A stretch of 64,000 nucleotides of DNA, from assembly GCF_020037025.1 (NCBI RefSeq), contig NZ_JAIQLH010000033.1, positions 29,502 to 93,501 on the forward strand, given 5' to 3'. Shown here piece by piece: positions 29,630-37,623 of this stretch. The first letter of the stretch is position 1, and each line of letters begins with the position of its first letter. A program made the translations under genes and the position numbers. Below the pieces are notes generated by a model. It was not told the origin of the DNA. It saw only the letters and a list, made by a program, of their open reading frames with translations, and ran no database searches. The DNA comes from Streptomyces huiliensis. GTDB lineage: Bacteria > Actinomycetota > Actinomycetes > Streptomycetales > Streptomycetaceae.

Positions 29630-30571
29630 GTGAGCGGTGGCCGGGAGAGTACTCGGGACGTGCGGCGTGAGCAGTTGCCGGATGGCTCTGCCGCCTCGCG
29701 GGGACGGCGCGCGCTTCCCCCGCTGGAGATTGCCCTGCTCGCCCTCGCGGTTCTTGGTATTTCTCTCTCCGCGCCACTGGCCACCTACGCGGCGGCGCCC
29801 GCGCTGGCCATCGCGTTCTGGCGCAATGTGATGGCCAGTGCGGTCCTGGTGCCCCGCGTCGTTGCCAGCCGTGGGCGGCGGCCCGGCAAGACCGATCTGG
29901 CGTTGTCCGGGCTGGCCGGGCTGTTCCTGGCCGTGCACTTCGGAACATGGATCCCGAGTCTGCGGATGACATCAGTGGCGGCATCGACTGCCCTGGTGTG
30001 CACGGCTCCCCTATGGACGGGCGTGATCGCCAAGGCGCGGGGGCGGTCCGTCCCCGCGGCGGCCTGGGGTGGCATGCTGCTCGCCCTGGTGGGTGTGGTG
30101 GTCGTGAGTAGTGTCGACTTCGGCTCCTCCTCGCGCGCCATGCTCGGCGATGGGCTCGCCCTGGTGGGCGGGGCGTGTATGGCTGCGTATCTCACCGTAG
30201 GGGAGTGCGTCCGCAAGCGGGTCAACACCGCCACTTATACGGCTGTTTGCTACGGCACGGCTGCGGCGATCCTGCTCGTCGTCTGCTTGGCAACCGGCAG
30301 TGAACTGATCAATTTCGGTGCCCGGACGTGGGCCGCCTTGGTCGGGCTCACCATTGCAGGGCAACTCGTGGGCCATTCCCTGCTCAACCGCTCCCTCAGC
30401 GTGGTGAGCGGATCGACGGCCGCAGTGGTCTCCCTACTCGAGGTTCCCGGCGCGGCGTTCCTCGCGGCCGTCCTGCTCGGTCAGGCCCCGGCTCCGCTGG
30501 TGTACGTTGGCGTCGCCGTAACGCTCGCCGGCGTGTGCGTCGTGATCCGGGCCGAGTCGAGGGCAAAATAA
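29630..30571 (+). CDS. EamA/DMT-family transporter
   Basis: About 313 residues with ten hydrophobic segments in two homologous halves (for example ALAVLGISLSAPLATY, GMLLALVGVVVVSSVDFG, VYVGVAVTLAGVCVVI). Drug/metabolite transporters of this family often export amino acids or their derivatives. Its place right after a proline hydroxylase suggests export of hydroxyproline or a related product (inference). GTG 29630 has AGAGGGAG six bases upstream and was preferred over TTG 29624. Confidence 0.85.
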   Translation: MSGGRESTRDVRREQLPDGSAASRGRRALPPLEIALLALAVLGISLSAPLATYAAAPALAIAFWRNVMASAVLVPRVVASRGRRPGKTDLALSGLAGLFLAVHFGTWIPSLRMTSVAASTALVCTAPLWTGVIAKARGRSVPAAAWGGMLLALVGVVVVSSVDFGSSSRAMLGDGLALVGGACMAAYLTVGECVRKRVNTATYTAVCYGTAAAILLVVCLATGSELINFGARTWAALVGLTIAGQLVGHSLLNRSLSVVSGSTAAVVSLLEVPGAAFLAAVLLGQAPAPLVYVGVAVTLAGVCVVIRAESRAK

Positions 30572-30602
30572 CCCCCGTCTGCCCCATCAAATCTTTGACC
30601 GC

Positions 30603-31457
30603 TTAGGAAGCGCCGAAGGCATCGACCGCATGCCGGACGAACGCGTCGAGAGCCGCATGGCCGCCCGGAGGCTTCCAGGCGAGCTGGAGGGCGACGGTCG
30701 GCGCGTCCTCCAGCTCGACATACACGATCGCGGGGAGAGAAGACATTCCGGCGGTGGAGGCCGGTGTCAGGCCGATGCCCTTGCCCGTCGCGATACCGAA
30801 GAACCAGTCGTCGTAGGTTGCGACGTGCAGTAGATCCCGGGGCGTTCCCACCGATGTCCATAGATCCGAAAGGTTTGTATCGGAGGCGGTGTTAAACACA
30901 ACGGTCTCCCTGCACAGATCCCGCAGACGAAGGGTGTTCCGTGTGCTGAACGGGTGGTCGGCCGGAACCGCAACGCACAGCCTCTCGCGCAATAACAGCC
31001 GGGTCTGGAAGGGCGTGGGCGGGGGCTCACGGACCAGACCGAGGTCCACGCTTCCATCGGTGAGGCCCGCTAGGCGATCGTCCGTCCGGTGAGTGCTGAT
31101 GGGAAAGCCGGGGTGCTGCCGCTCCCAGGCCCTGACGGTCGTTAGCATACGTTCGTCCAGTGTGGACCACATGTAGCCGAGCCGCAGAGGACGGTGGGCC
31201 GTGCCGACTGCATTGAGTGTCCGGTCGAACTCCGCGACCGCCCTGCGGGCGTGAGCCAGGACGAGATCGCCCATCCGATTAGGGTGTATCGAGGCGGAGT
31301 TCCGGTTGACCAATTCGCACCCCACGTATTTCTCCAGCTGTTGGATCGTCCGTGAGACGACAGACTGGCTGACCATGATTCTTCTGGCCGCGCCAGTGAA
31401 ACTCTTTTCTTCGCAAAGGGCGATGAACGCACGCAGGTGTCGAATCTCGACCGACAA
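30603..31457 (-). CDS. LysR-family transcriptional regulator
   Basis: 284 residues. The N-terminal helix-turn-helix is FTGAARRIMVSQSVVSRTIQ, followed by the effector domain (LRLGYMWSTLDE, VDLGLVREPP). It is convergent with the hydroxylase-transporter pair, with 31 bp between stops, and shares their lower GC, so it was probably acquired with them and controls them. TTG 31457 with CGGAG eight bases upstream appears to be the start. A palindrome CTTAC-T-GTAAG lies upstream at 31516-31526. Confidence 0.9.
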   Translation of the reverse strand: MSVEIRHLRAFIALCEEKSFTGAARRIMVSQSVVSRTIQQLEKYVGCELVNRNSASIHPNRMGDLVLAHARRAVAEFDRTLNAVGTAHRPLRLGYMWSTLDERMLTTVRAWERQHPGFPISTHRTDDRLAGLTDGSVDLGLVREPPPTPFQTRLLLRERLCVAVPADHPFSTRNTLRLRDLCRETVVFNTASDTNLSDLWTSVGTPRDLLHVATYDDWFFGIATGKGIGLTPASTAGMSSLPAIVYVELEDAPTVALQLAWKPPGGHAALDAFVRHAVDAFGAS

Positions 31458-31574
31458 AGGATCGTCTCCGGACGCTCAGAGTTTTGGTTGTAAAGTGAAA
31501 TGATCGGTACGAATGCTTACTGTAAGTGCCTGCTCGACTTCGCATCAAGGCCATCCGGAGGTGATCGGGACCAC

Positions 31575-31921
31575 CTAGGCGTGTCTTCGTGGCCCAGGTT
31601 GCCGACTTCGGGCGCACGGTGAGCCGGCCGGTGTCGACGTCGTAGCCGGCGGCCGCGACTGGTCGGCCAGATCGGGGGCGATCGCTGCCCAGCGCTCGCG
31701 CAGGGGCGCGCCGACCATTGGGAGGTTCCAGGCCCGCTCGACGACCAGTGCCGCGAGCGCGCCGGCCAGGCAGTGGATTGCGCCCGTCGCGGCGGGCAAG
31801 TGCGGCGGCGCGGTGCTTGGCTGGAGAGCGCGGCCGCCGCGTGGCGGCGGGCGGCTTGCCGTGCGGCGCGGAGCGCGACACGGGCGAGGTCCACGCCTTC
31901 CGATCGCGGGGTGAGGGCCAT
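31575..31921 (-). pseudogene. DciA/DUF721-family gene, twice frameshifted and 3'-truncated
   Basis: The sequence starts well: ATG 31921, with GGGAGG seven bases upstream, then DLARVALRAARQAARRHAAA. It then needs two frame changes to give LAGALAALVVERAWNLPMVG with ERWAAIAPDLAD, and next VAAAGYDVDTGRLTVRPKSA followed by TWATKTRL, where homology stops. These blocks are the conserved DUF721 core. DciA proteins load or operate DnaB helicase in bacteria without DnaC. It is one of three copies around the DnaB gene in this island. Confidence 0.75.
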
Positions 31922-32930
31922 CAGGCCACCTCCCCGGTGAGTTCCGAGATCCGGTGGCGGGCGCACACGCTGCGGGTCGGCAGAGCCTGCCGGCCGCACG
32001 GCCCGCCGCGGCGGTCCCGGCCCGAGCAGCGGCTGTTCCTCGGCGGCGAGGGCCGCGGACGCCTGGAGGGTGGCGGGGGTGGCGGTTTCTTTGCGACAGG
32101 GCGTGCACAGGCCGTCCTCGAGGGCCTTGCCGACCATCAAGATCCGGACTCCGCAGTCGCCGCAGAAGCCGCGCGGCGGGCCGACGTCACCCGTTGCCGA
32201 GGCACGGCCGGGGCGTCCCGGCCGACCGCGTCGTCCGGACCGCACTCGGCGCACCGTCCCGAAGGGCCCGGGCGGGTGCCATGCTCGGGGCACAGGCCCT
32301 GGGCGCTGCGCCGGGCACGCTGACGGGAGGCGGCCTGGTCCCGTTCGACCGCGCCATCAGCCGCCTCCGGCACGATGGCCGGGCGCGGCCCGGGCAGGTC
32401 CGGCAGCACGAGCGGGACAACGAAGACCTCGGGCGCGGGGTACGCGGCTTTGGCGCGGACCACGGCGGCGGCCCGGACTTCCTCCCACCGGCGGAACGAC
32501 TCCCACTCCCGTACCTTCGCCCACGTCCGGGCCGTCACGGCCTCGTGTACCTGCCGGGCGATGGCCGCACGGCGCTCGGCCGGCGAGGCGTTCGGCGGCA
32601 TCTCCCCCTCGACGGCGGCCGCGACCGCCTGGCGCTGGGCCCTGCGATCGGCCTGCCGCTCCTCGCAGAAGGGACACTCCTGGCCGGAGTCGAGGAGCGG
32701 GCCGTCGTCGCACCGCCCTTCGCCGCGCTGCTGACGCTGCGGCAGGCCCCGGCCGATCAGCCATCCCACCGGGTTCTGGATCGGCCTGCCGAGGCGCATT
32801 CTGCTCCTCCAGGCGGCGGGCAAGCCGGTCCGCGAGGACCTGCGCGCGTCCGACGGGCCGGTGAAGCCGCGCGGCCGGACCAGCTCCCGACGGACCGCCG
32901 TCTCCACCAGGCGGCGGGTGGGACGGTTGC
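31921..32930 (-). pseudogene. Degraded plasmid-type zinc-ribbon gene
   Basis: Read on the minus strand, pieces in different frames add up to one protein: LADRLARRLEEQ, then MRLGRPIQNPVGWLIGRGLP, CPFCEERQADRRAQRQAVAA, later CGDCGVRILMVGKALEDGLC with CTPCRK, and finally HRISELTGEVA ending in an ATGA overlap with the DUF721 gene. At least three frameshifts are needed. The several CxxC pairs suggest a zinc-binding protein. I remember similar proteins from streptomycete plasmids and chromosome arms, but no function is known to me. Confidence 0.6.
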
Positions 32931-32945
32931 GGGACGGCCGGAGTG

Positions 32946-33617
32946 TCAGCCGGCCTCGCGGGTCGGCGCGTCGCGGACCTCAGCGATCCGTACCTCGAGG
33001 TCGCGGTAGAGGTCGGTGACCTTGCGGCCCTCCGTGTCCACGAGGCCGGCGTCCAGCTCGCGCAGCCGGTCCTCGGCGGCGTGCAACTGGGCCTCCAGGG
33101 TGAACCGGCCCGCGGCGCCGCCGGGATGGGCGAGTTCGGCGCGGGCGGCGGCGAGGGAGGCGCGGATGCGCTCGCGGATCGGAGCGATCTTCCCGGGCAG
33201 GGCCACCAGTTTGTCCCGCAGGCCGACGAAGGCGTCGTTCGTGGACGTGAGGGAATCGAGCAGTTCCTCGGCGGCCTCGGCGAGCCCGTGGAACTGCGCG
33301 GCCGCTTCGTCGAGCGCCGAGGCGTCCTCAATTTCGGGGCGACGCCAGAGGTCGCGCGCCTCCTCGTAGTGGATCCGCGCCTCCCGGCAGGGCTCCAGCA
33401 CCTGCTGGGCCGGTGCGAGCTGGGTCTGCAAGGTGCTCACCGGTACGCCGTCACCGCGACCGAGCCGGGAGTGGACCTCCGCCAGGGTCCCCTCGAAGCG
33501 CGCGAGCTCGCGGTCGAGCCGTGCGTACGTCTGCCCCGCCAGCTCCATCGCGTCCATCAGCTCCGCGAGGGCCGCCGCCCCGAGCCGACCGTCCGCCTTG
33601 CGCCGCCGCCCCCACAT
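32946..33617 (-). CDS. Hypothetical coiled-coil protein
   Basis: 223 residues, almost all helical and charged, with heptad-like stretches (AQTYARLDRELARFEGTLAE, IRERIRASLAAARAELAH, AEDRLRELDAGLVDTEGRKV). There are no membrane segments or catalytic motifs. ATG 33617 has AAGGAG six bases upstream. It is intact, while its neighbours are decayed. It sits between the zinc-ribbon remnant and the DnaB gene and may belong to the replication module. I do not recognise a named family. Confidence 0.75.
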   Translation of the reverse strand: MWGRRRKADGRLGAAALAELMDAMELAGQTYARLDRELARFEGTLAEVHSRLGRGDGVPVSTLQTQLAPAQQVLEPCREARIHYEEARDLWRRPEIEDASALDEAAAQFHGLAEAAEELLDSLTSTNDAFVGLRDKLVALPGKIAPIRERIRASLAAARAELAHPGGAAGRFTLEAQLHAAEDRLRELDAGLVDTEGRKVTDLYRDLEVRIAEVRDAPTREAG

Positions 33618-33728
33618 GACCGTCTCCTTTTGACCCGACAGGAAATCAAAAACCCATGAATAGCGCTCCTGGGTTCGACTATTGCAAGAGCGTACGGCGT
33701 CGGGGGAGATCACCTGAGGCGACGGGGT

Positions 33729-33891
33729 GTCAGTCGGCTGGCCGACCTCGCTGCCCTGCAGGCCCTCGCCACCGGCGTGCCGCATCAGCTCGCCCGCACC
33801 GAGACCGCCGTGCACACCGCCCTCATCCCTCCCCACCGATGGCCAGGCCCAGCGGGAGGCGGCTGTGCTCGCTGCCCTGCTCACCGCGTAG
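33729..33891 (+). pseudogene. Small frameshifted gene remnant
   Basis: Frame one reads SRLADLAALQALATGVPHQL and continues LARTETAVHTALIPP. A shift then gives TDGQAQREAAVLAALLTA and a stop at 33891. Together they make a plausible 50-60-residue helical protein end. The rest of the 33618-34042 gap shows no gene. Confidence 0.4.
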
Positions 33892-34042
33892 AGCTGTCCC
33901 GGGACGACGACCTGCTCGACCCCATGTTCAAGCCTGCTGTTGCCGCAGAGAGGTGCTGTTCGTTCCGTGCGGAGCCTCCGTAGAACTTCCCGGCTGACCT
34001 TCGTGAATCGCAAAGCTTTGCCCTCTGAGCGGCCGAGCCCCG

Positions 34043-35389
34043 CTACGTCTGCGCCATGTCCACAAAGCGTGAGTAGTGGCCCTGGAAGGCGACCGTGATG
34101 GTGGCGGTGGGGCCATTGCGGTGTTTGGCGACGATCAGGTCGGCTTCGCCAGCGCGCGGGGACTCCTTCTCGTAGGCGTCTTCGCGGTGCAGCAGGATGA
34201 CGGTGTCGGCGTTGTCCTCGAGGGCTCCGGAGTCGCGGAGGTCGCTGAGCATGGGTTTCTTGTCGGTGCGTTGTTCCGGGCCGCGGTTGAGCTGGGAGAT
34301 GGCCACGATCGGTATGCCGAGTTCCTTGGCGAAAAGCTTGAGGCAGCGGGCGATTTCGGAGATCTCTTCGTAGCGGGAGGCGAAGGGCCGGGTTCCGTAG
34401 GTGAGCAGGTGCAGTGCGTCGATGACGACGAGCCGGATGTCCTGCTGGCTGTGCAGTCGGCGGCATTGGGCGCGCAGGTCCATGAGAGTGGAGTAGGCGC
34501 CGTCCTGAATGTAGAGCGGGGCGGCGGCGATGTCGGGCATGCGGCGGGCCAGGCGGGTCCAGTCCTCGTCCGTCATGGAGCCGGAGCGCATGCGGAAGAG
34601 GGCGACGCGGGCTTCGGCGGAGAGCAGGCGTGTGGCGATCTCGTCCCGGCTGGACTCGAGGGTGAACAGGGCGGCGGGAAGATTGTGCTGGAGGGAGGCC
34701 GCCCGCAGGAAGTCGAGGGCGAGGGTGGACTTGCCCATGGCGGGACGCGCTGCGAGGACGACGAGGTGGCCGGGGTGCAGGCCTTGGGTGAGCGCGTCGA
34801 GGTCGGTGAAGCCGGTGGGCACCCCAACGAGGTCTCCGGTCCGGGAGCCGGCGGCTTCGAGCTGGTCGAGCGTGCCTTCGAGGATCTCGCCCAGAGCGTA
34901 GAGGGGTGGTACCACGTCGCGTCGGCGCGTGGTGGCGGCAAAGATCTCGGCCTGGGCCACTTCGATGATGCGGTCGGCGTTCTCGGCCGATCCCTCGTTG
35001 ACGAGGTTCTCGATATGGATCGCGGCCGACCTGGTGCGGCGGAGCAGGGCCAGGGCCTGGACGCGGGAAGCGTCCTTCACCCAGCCCCTGCTGCGCGAAG
35101 GCGAGGTGGCGAGGAAGGCGATGTAGTCCGCGCCGCCTGCCCTGTCGAGGTCTTCGTGCTTGGCCAGGTGCGCCGCGACCGACACCGCATTGATGGCCTC
35201 GTCGTTCGCGTAGAGGCTGAGGATCGTGTCGTAGATGAGGGCGTGCGCGGGCCGGTAGAAGTCGTCGCTCCGCAGCACCTCCACGATGTCGGCGATGGCA
35301 TCGGTGGAGTTCAGCATCGCGCGCAGCAGAGCCCTTTCCGCGGCCACGTCGTGGGGGCCGTGCACCGGCTCAGCCTCATCCTGGCTCAT
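34043..35389 (-). CDS. DnaB-type replicative DNA helicase
   Basis: 448 residues and full length for the family without an intein. The N-terminal domain (DVAAERALLRAMLNSTDAIA) is followed by the RecA-like core. Walker A is AARPAMGKST at 213-222. Walker B is VVIDALHLL, and IPIVAISQLNRGPEQR with SDLRDSGALEDNADTVILLH are the late conserved motifs. It unwinds DNA at replication forks. As a second DnaB inside a young island with DciA-like genes it looks like part of a plasmid or phage replication module. ATG 35389 is preceded by GGGGGAGG with good spacing. Confidence 0.93.
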   Translation of the reverse strand: MSQDEAEPVHGPHDVAAERALLRAMLNSTDAIADIVEVLRSDDFYRPAHALIYDTILSLYANDEAINAVSVAAHLAKHEDLDRAGGADYIAFLATSPSRSRGWVKDASRVQALALLRRTRSAAIHIENLVNEGSAENADRIIEVAQAEIFAATTRRRDVVPPLYALGEILEGTLDQLEAAGSRTGDLVGVPTGFTDLDALTQGLHPGHLVVLAARPAMGKSTLALDFLRAASLQHNLPAALFTLESSRDEIATRLLSAEARVALFRMRSGSMTDEDWTRLARRMPDIAAAPLYIQDGAYSTLMDLRAQCRRLHSQQDIRLVVIDALHLLTYGTRPFASRYEEISEIARCLKLFAKELGIPIVAISQLNRGPEQRTDKKPMLSDLRDSGALEDNADTVILLHREDAYEKESPRAGEADLIVAKHRNGPTATITVAFQGHYSRFVDMAQT

Positions 35390-35442
35390 CCGGTCCTCCC
35401 CCTCGCGCCCGCGGAAAACGGGCCGGTACGTGTGCGTACAGC

Positions 35443-36183
35443 CTAGTGGCCGGGCAACGTGGCCTGGCTTTCGCCGGGGTCGCGCTTACCTGCGCCGGGC
35501 TCGTTCGGCGCGGCCCGTTCCAGCGCACGAGCACGTATCGCCTCAGGCCGGGAACCGGGGCCGCCATGGCCCAACGGTCGTGCTGCCGCCCTTGTGCCGG
35601 CGGTGGGGGCGGGTTCCCGTGCTGCGGTCCGGGACTGTCGCTCGACGGCGAGGCGTACGGCAGTATCGAAGGTGGGATCAGCGGGCGCCAGGGCGGTGGC
35701 GGCGGGGCGGTCGGCGGCCGACGGCCGCCCGTATCCGGGCATGATGTTGATCGCGAGGACTTGCTGGTCGCCCAGCTTCTCGTTCACCAGCTTGACGATC
35801 GCCGGGGCGAGCAACCGGGCTTGCGCCGCCCATGCCGGTGAGACCGCGCGGAGCACCAACTCGCCGCGTTCCGGGAGCAGCGCCACCGCATGCAGGCCGC
35901 GGGCGATCGGGCCGACGGCATCGGACCACTGGGCGAGCACCTCGCCGCCGGGGAGGAAGCCGCGCGCCCTCCGCAGCACATGTTGCTCAACGACGACGCT
36001 CAGCGGTACGGGTGCCGAGAGTGCTCGCCGGTCCGTGCGAGGCTTGGGGGTGGAGGGGCGTGGGGCCCTGCGGAACCGCGCGTCCTGCCGTGCGTTGCGC
36101 AACATGATCAGCGCTAGGTCCGGCTCCGGCGAACCCGCCGGCCGCGCTGGGGCAAAGCCGCGGAGCGGGAACGGCTCGGTCAT
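35443..36183 (-). CDS. DciA/DUF721-family protein (intact copy)
   Basis: 246 residues. The conserved core is RGFLPGGEVLAQWSDAVGPI, then GELVLRAVSPAWAAQARLLA and IVKLVNEKLGDQQVLAINI, which matches DciA/DUF721. The flanks are low-complexity. DciA binds DnaB and assists its loading; here the gene lies 53 bp upstream of the DnaB gene on the same strand, so the two are likely co-expressed. ATG 36183 has GGAGG six bases upstream. An in-frame ATG at 36228 overlaps the previous frame's stop (ATGA) but has no Shine-Dalgarno sequence. Confidence 0.82.
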   Translation of the reverse strand: MTEPFPLRGFAPARPAGSPEPDLALIMLRNARQDARFRRAPRPSTPKPRTDRRALSAPVPLSVVVEQHVLRRARGFLPGGEVLAQWSDAVGPIARGLHAVALLPERGELVLRAVSPAWAAQARLLAPAIVKLVNEKLGDQQVLAINIMPGYGRPSAADRPAATALAPADPTFDTAVRLAVERQSRTAAREPAPTAGTRAAARPLGHGGPGSRPEAIRARALERAAPNEPGAGKRDPGESQATLPGH

Positions 36184-36224
36184 CCTCGGCCTCCCGGTCG
36201 CCGGCGCGCCAGCAGGGCGTGCTG

Positions 36225-36461
36225 TCATGAACCGGCCCTCGGCTCGTCAGGGCTTCCGAAGCAGATGGTACAAGCGGTGTGCTGGGCGGGCTCGGTCGTA
36301 GCGTCGGCCGCAGGAGCAGAGGAGCCAGTGGAGGCGGACGGGGCCTTGGGTACAGGGGGCGGCGACGGGAACGCGGCGGGCGGTGCACTCGGGCCATCGG
36401 GCGCCGAGCGACGCTGTTGGGGAGCTGAGGCCACCTCAGCCTTATCGGAGGATTCGGTCAA
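36225..36461 (-). CDS. Short Pro/Ala-rich hypothetical protein
   Basis: 78 codons from TTG 36461. A Pro/Ser/Ala-rich stretch ends in TACTICFGSPDEPRAGS with a CxxC pair. Its stop overlaps an ATG of the DUF721 frame by ATGA, which is the main support. There is no good ribosome-binding site. It may itself be the tail of a degraded zinc-ribbon gene like the one at 31.9-32.9 kb. Confidence 0.4.
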   Translation of the reverse strand: MTESSDKAEVASAPQQRRSAPDGPSAPPAAFPSPPPVPKAPSASTGSSAPAADATTEPAQHTACTICFGSPDEPRAGS

Positions 36462-36530
36462 AGCCGGGAGCGCCGTCCTAGCCTGCCCTGGACACAGCCT
36501 CGCACCTAAGGGCCTGGCGCACCCGCGTGA

Positions 36531-36955
36531 TCAGGCCGTCCGGCGCAGCTGCCGGAGTGGCCCGACGGGCAGCAGACCGGACCGCTCAGCCCGCGCCCGG
36601 CGCAGTGCCCGGGCCCGAACGCCATCTACGGTCCGGTCCTGCGCGGCCTTGGCCTGCCGGTCGTCGAGCGTCTGCTGCCTGTTGCCGAACAGCTCCTCGG
36701 GTTCCCGGAGCCGCCTTTGACCTGCCGTTCCGCCGCTGCGTAGATCGCCGGATCGACCGCTGGCGATTTTTTCGCCGCCTGGTGGGCAGCGAGTGCGCGG
36801 TGGTAGCCGGGCGAGACCGTGTTCCCGGTCTTCGTCAGTTCCGTGAGCATCGCCGCTGTCGCCGGGGCTGGATGTGTCGTAGGAGGCGCGGGCATGGCAC
36901 CGGCGGGTAGTACCCGGAGGGTGCGCACCGCGTCGGTGCCGACCGCGCTGTTCAC
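36531..36955 (-). pseudogene. Frameshifted hypothetical helical protein
   Basis: From GTG 36955 the first frame runs to TVSPGYHRALAAHQAAKKSP and AIYAAAERQ. A shift near 36715 then gives RRLREPEELFGNRQQTLDDR, next AKAAQDRTVDGVRARALRRA, and a stop at 36531. Joined, this is a coherent charged helical C-terminal half. Function unknown; it is part of the same plasmid-like set. Confidence 0.55.
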
Positions 36956-36967
36956 CGCGACGAGGAC

Positions 36968-37235
36968 TCATGCGGTGATCAAACGCAGCTGGGTGGCGTA
37001 GGCGGGTGAGTCGGGGCGCAGGTCCAGCTGTCCGGTCTCCGGATGAAAGGCGACGGCGGCGACGTGGTGCGGCGGCTGCGGGGCGATGGTGGCCGCGATG
37101 TCGGGCCAGCGGTCCAGGATGGTGCCGCCGGTGGCGGGTAGTTCCCAGGCGCGGTCGGCCATCAGCCCGGTGAGGACGGTGGCGAACCCGCTGGGCTCCC
37201 GCTCGTCTCGCCAACGTGAAGCAGGGCGGCGGCGC
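36968..37235 (-). pseudogene. DciA/DUF721-family gene, 5'-truncated at the island's right end
   Basis: On the minus strand the frame reads RWRDEREPSGFATVLTGLMA, ADRAWELPATGGTILDRWPD, HHVAAVAFHPETGQLDLRPD and SPAYATQLRLITA, the conserved DUF721 core and end. The usual N-terminal segment is missing, because at about 37235 the DNA becomes the 3' half of the sigma gene on the other strand. This is the island's right junction. Confidence 0.75.
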
Positions 37236-37517
37236 GTCCTCGACCCGGACGTGAGGCTGACCGTCGACACCCCCGGCGGTGTGGTCGTCACCCTCGGCGC
37301 CACCGAAGTCGCCGCCGGTGCCCGCATGTTCTCCGGCGAGGTCGCCCGCCACCGGCCGGTGCTGGTCGACGGCGTTCCCGGCCACATGTCCTGGCGCCCC
37401 GACGGAACCCCGCTCTCCGTCATCGCCTTCACCGTCGCCGGAGGCCGGATCACCGGCATCCGCATCATCGTCGACCCGGTCAGGCTCGCCTCGGTCCGGC
37501 TGCCCGCCCCCGCCTGA
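37236..37517 (+). pseudogene. 3' part of the broken ECF41/SigJ-type sigma factor gene
   Basis: The frame reads VLDPDVRLTVDTPGG, then PVLVDGVPGHMSWRPDGTPL, SVIAFTVAGGRITGIRI and DPVRLASVRL before the stop. This is the SnoaL-like C-terminal domain of ECF41/SigJ sigma factors, starting exactly where the fragment at 26325-26715 ends (GGDFEALLA). There is no start codon or ribosome-binding site. The two fragments are therefore one gene split by the island. Confidence 0.85.
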
Positions 37518-37623
37518 ACCGGTGGTGACGGTACGCGTCGAGGAGTGGCCCCCGGCCGGCCGCCGTCGGGCGGGGGCCGGCCGGGGTGGCTGTGCGGGGA
37601 GCTCCGGCGGTCCGGCCCGCGCC

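Noticed and set aside
31517..32293. A single 258-codon minus-strand frame covering the zinc-ribbon and DUF721 remnants as one gene
   Set aside because: It joins pieces of two different proteins through frame coincidence. The natural stop/start overlap (TGATGG at 31921) and the homology blocks show two separate broken genes.
35459..36301. A 280-codon plus-strand frame opposite the intact DciA-like gene
   Set aside because: Arg/Ser/Ala-rich antisense translation; the minus strand has the DUF721 core.
26700..37240. Integration into a tRNA gene as the origin of the island
   Set aside because: No tRNA-like cloverleaf or integrase is visible at either junction; the target is the sigma-factor gene.
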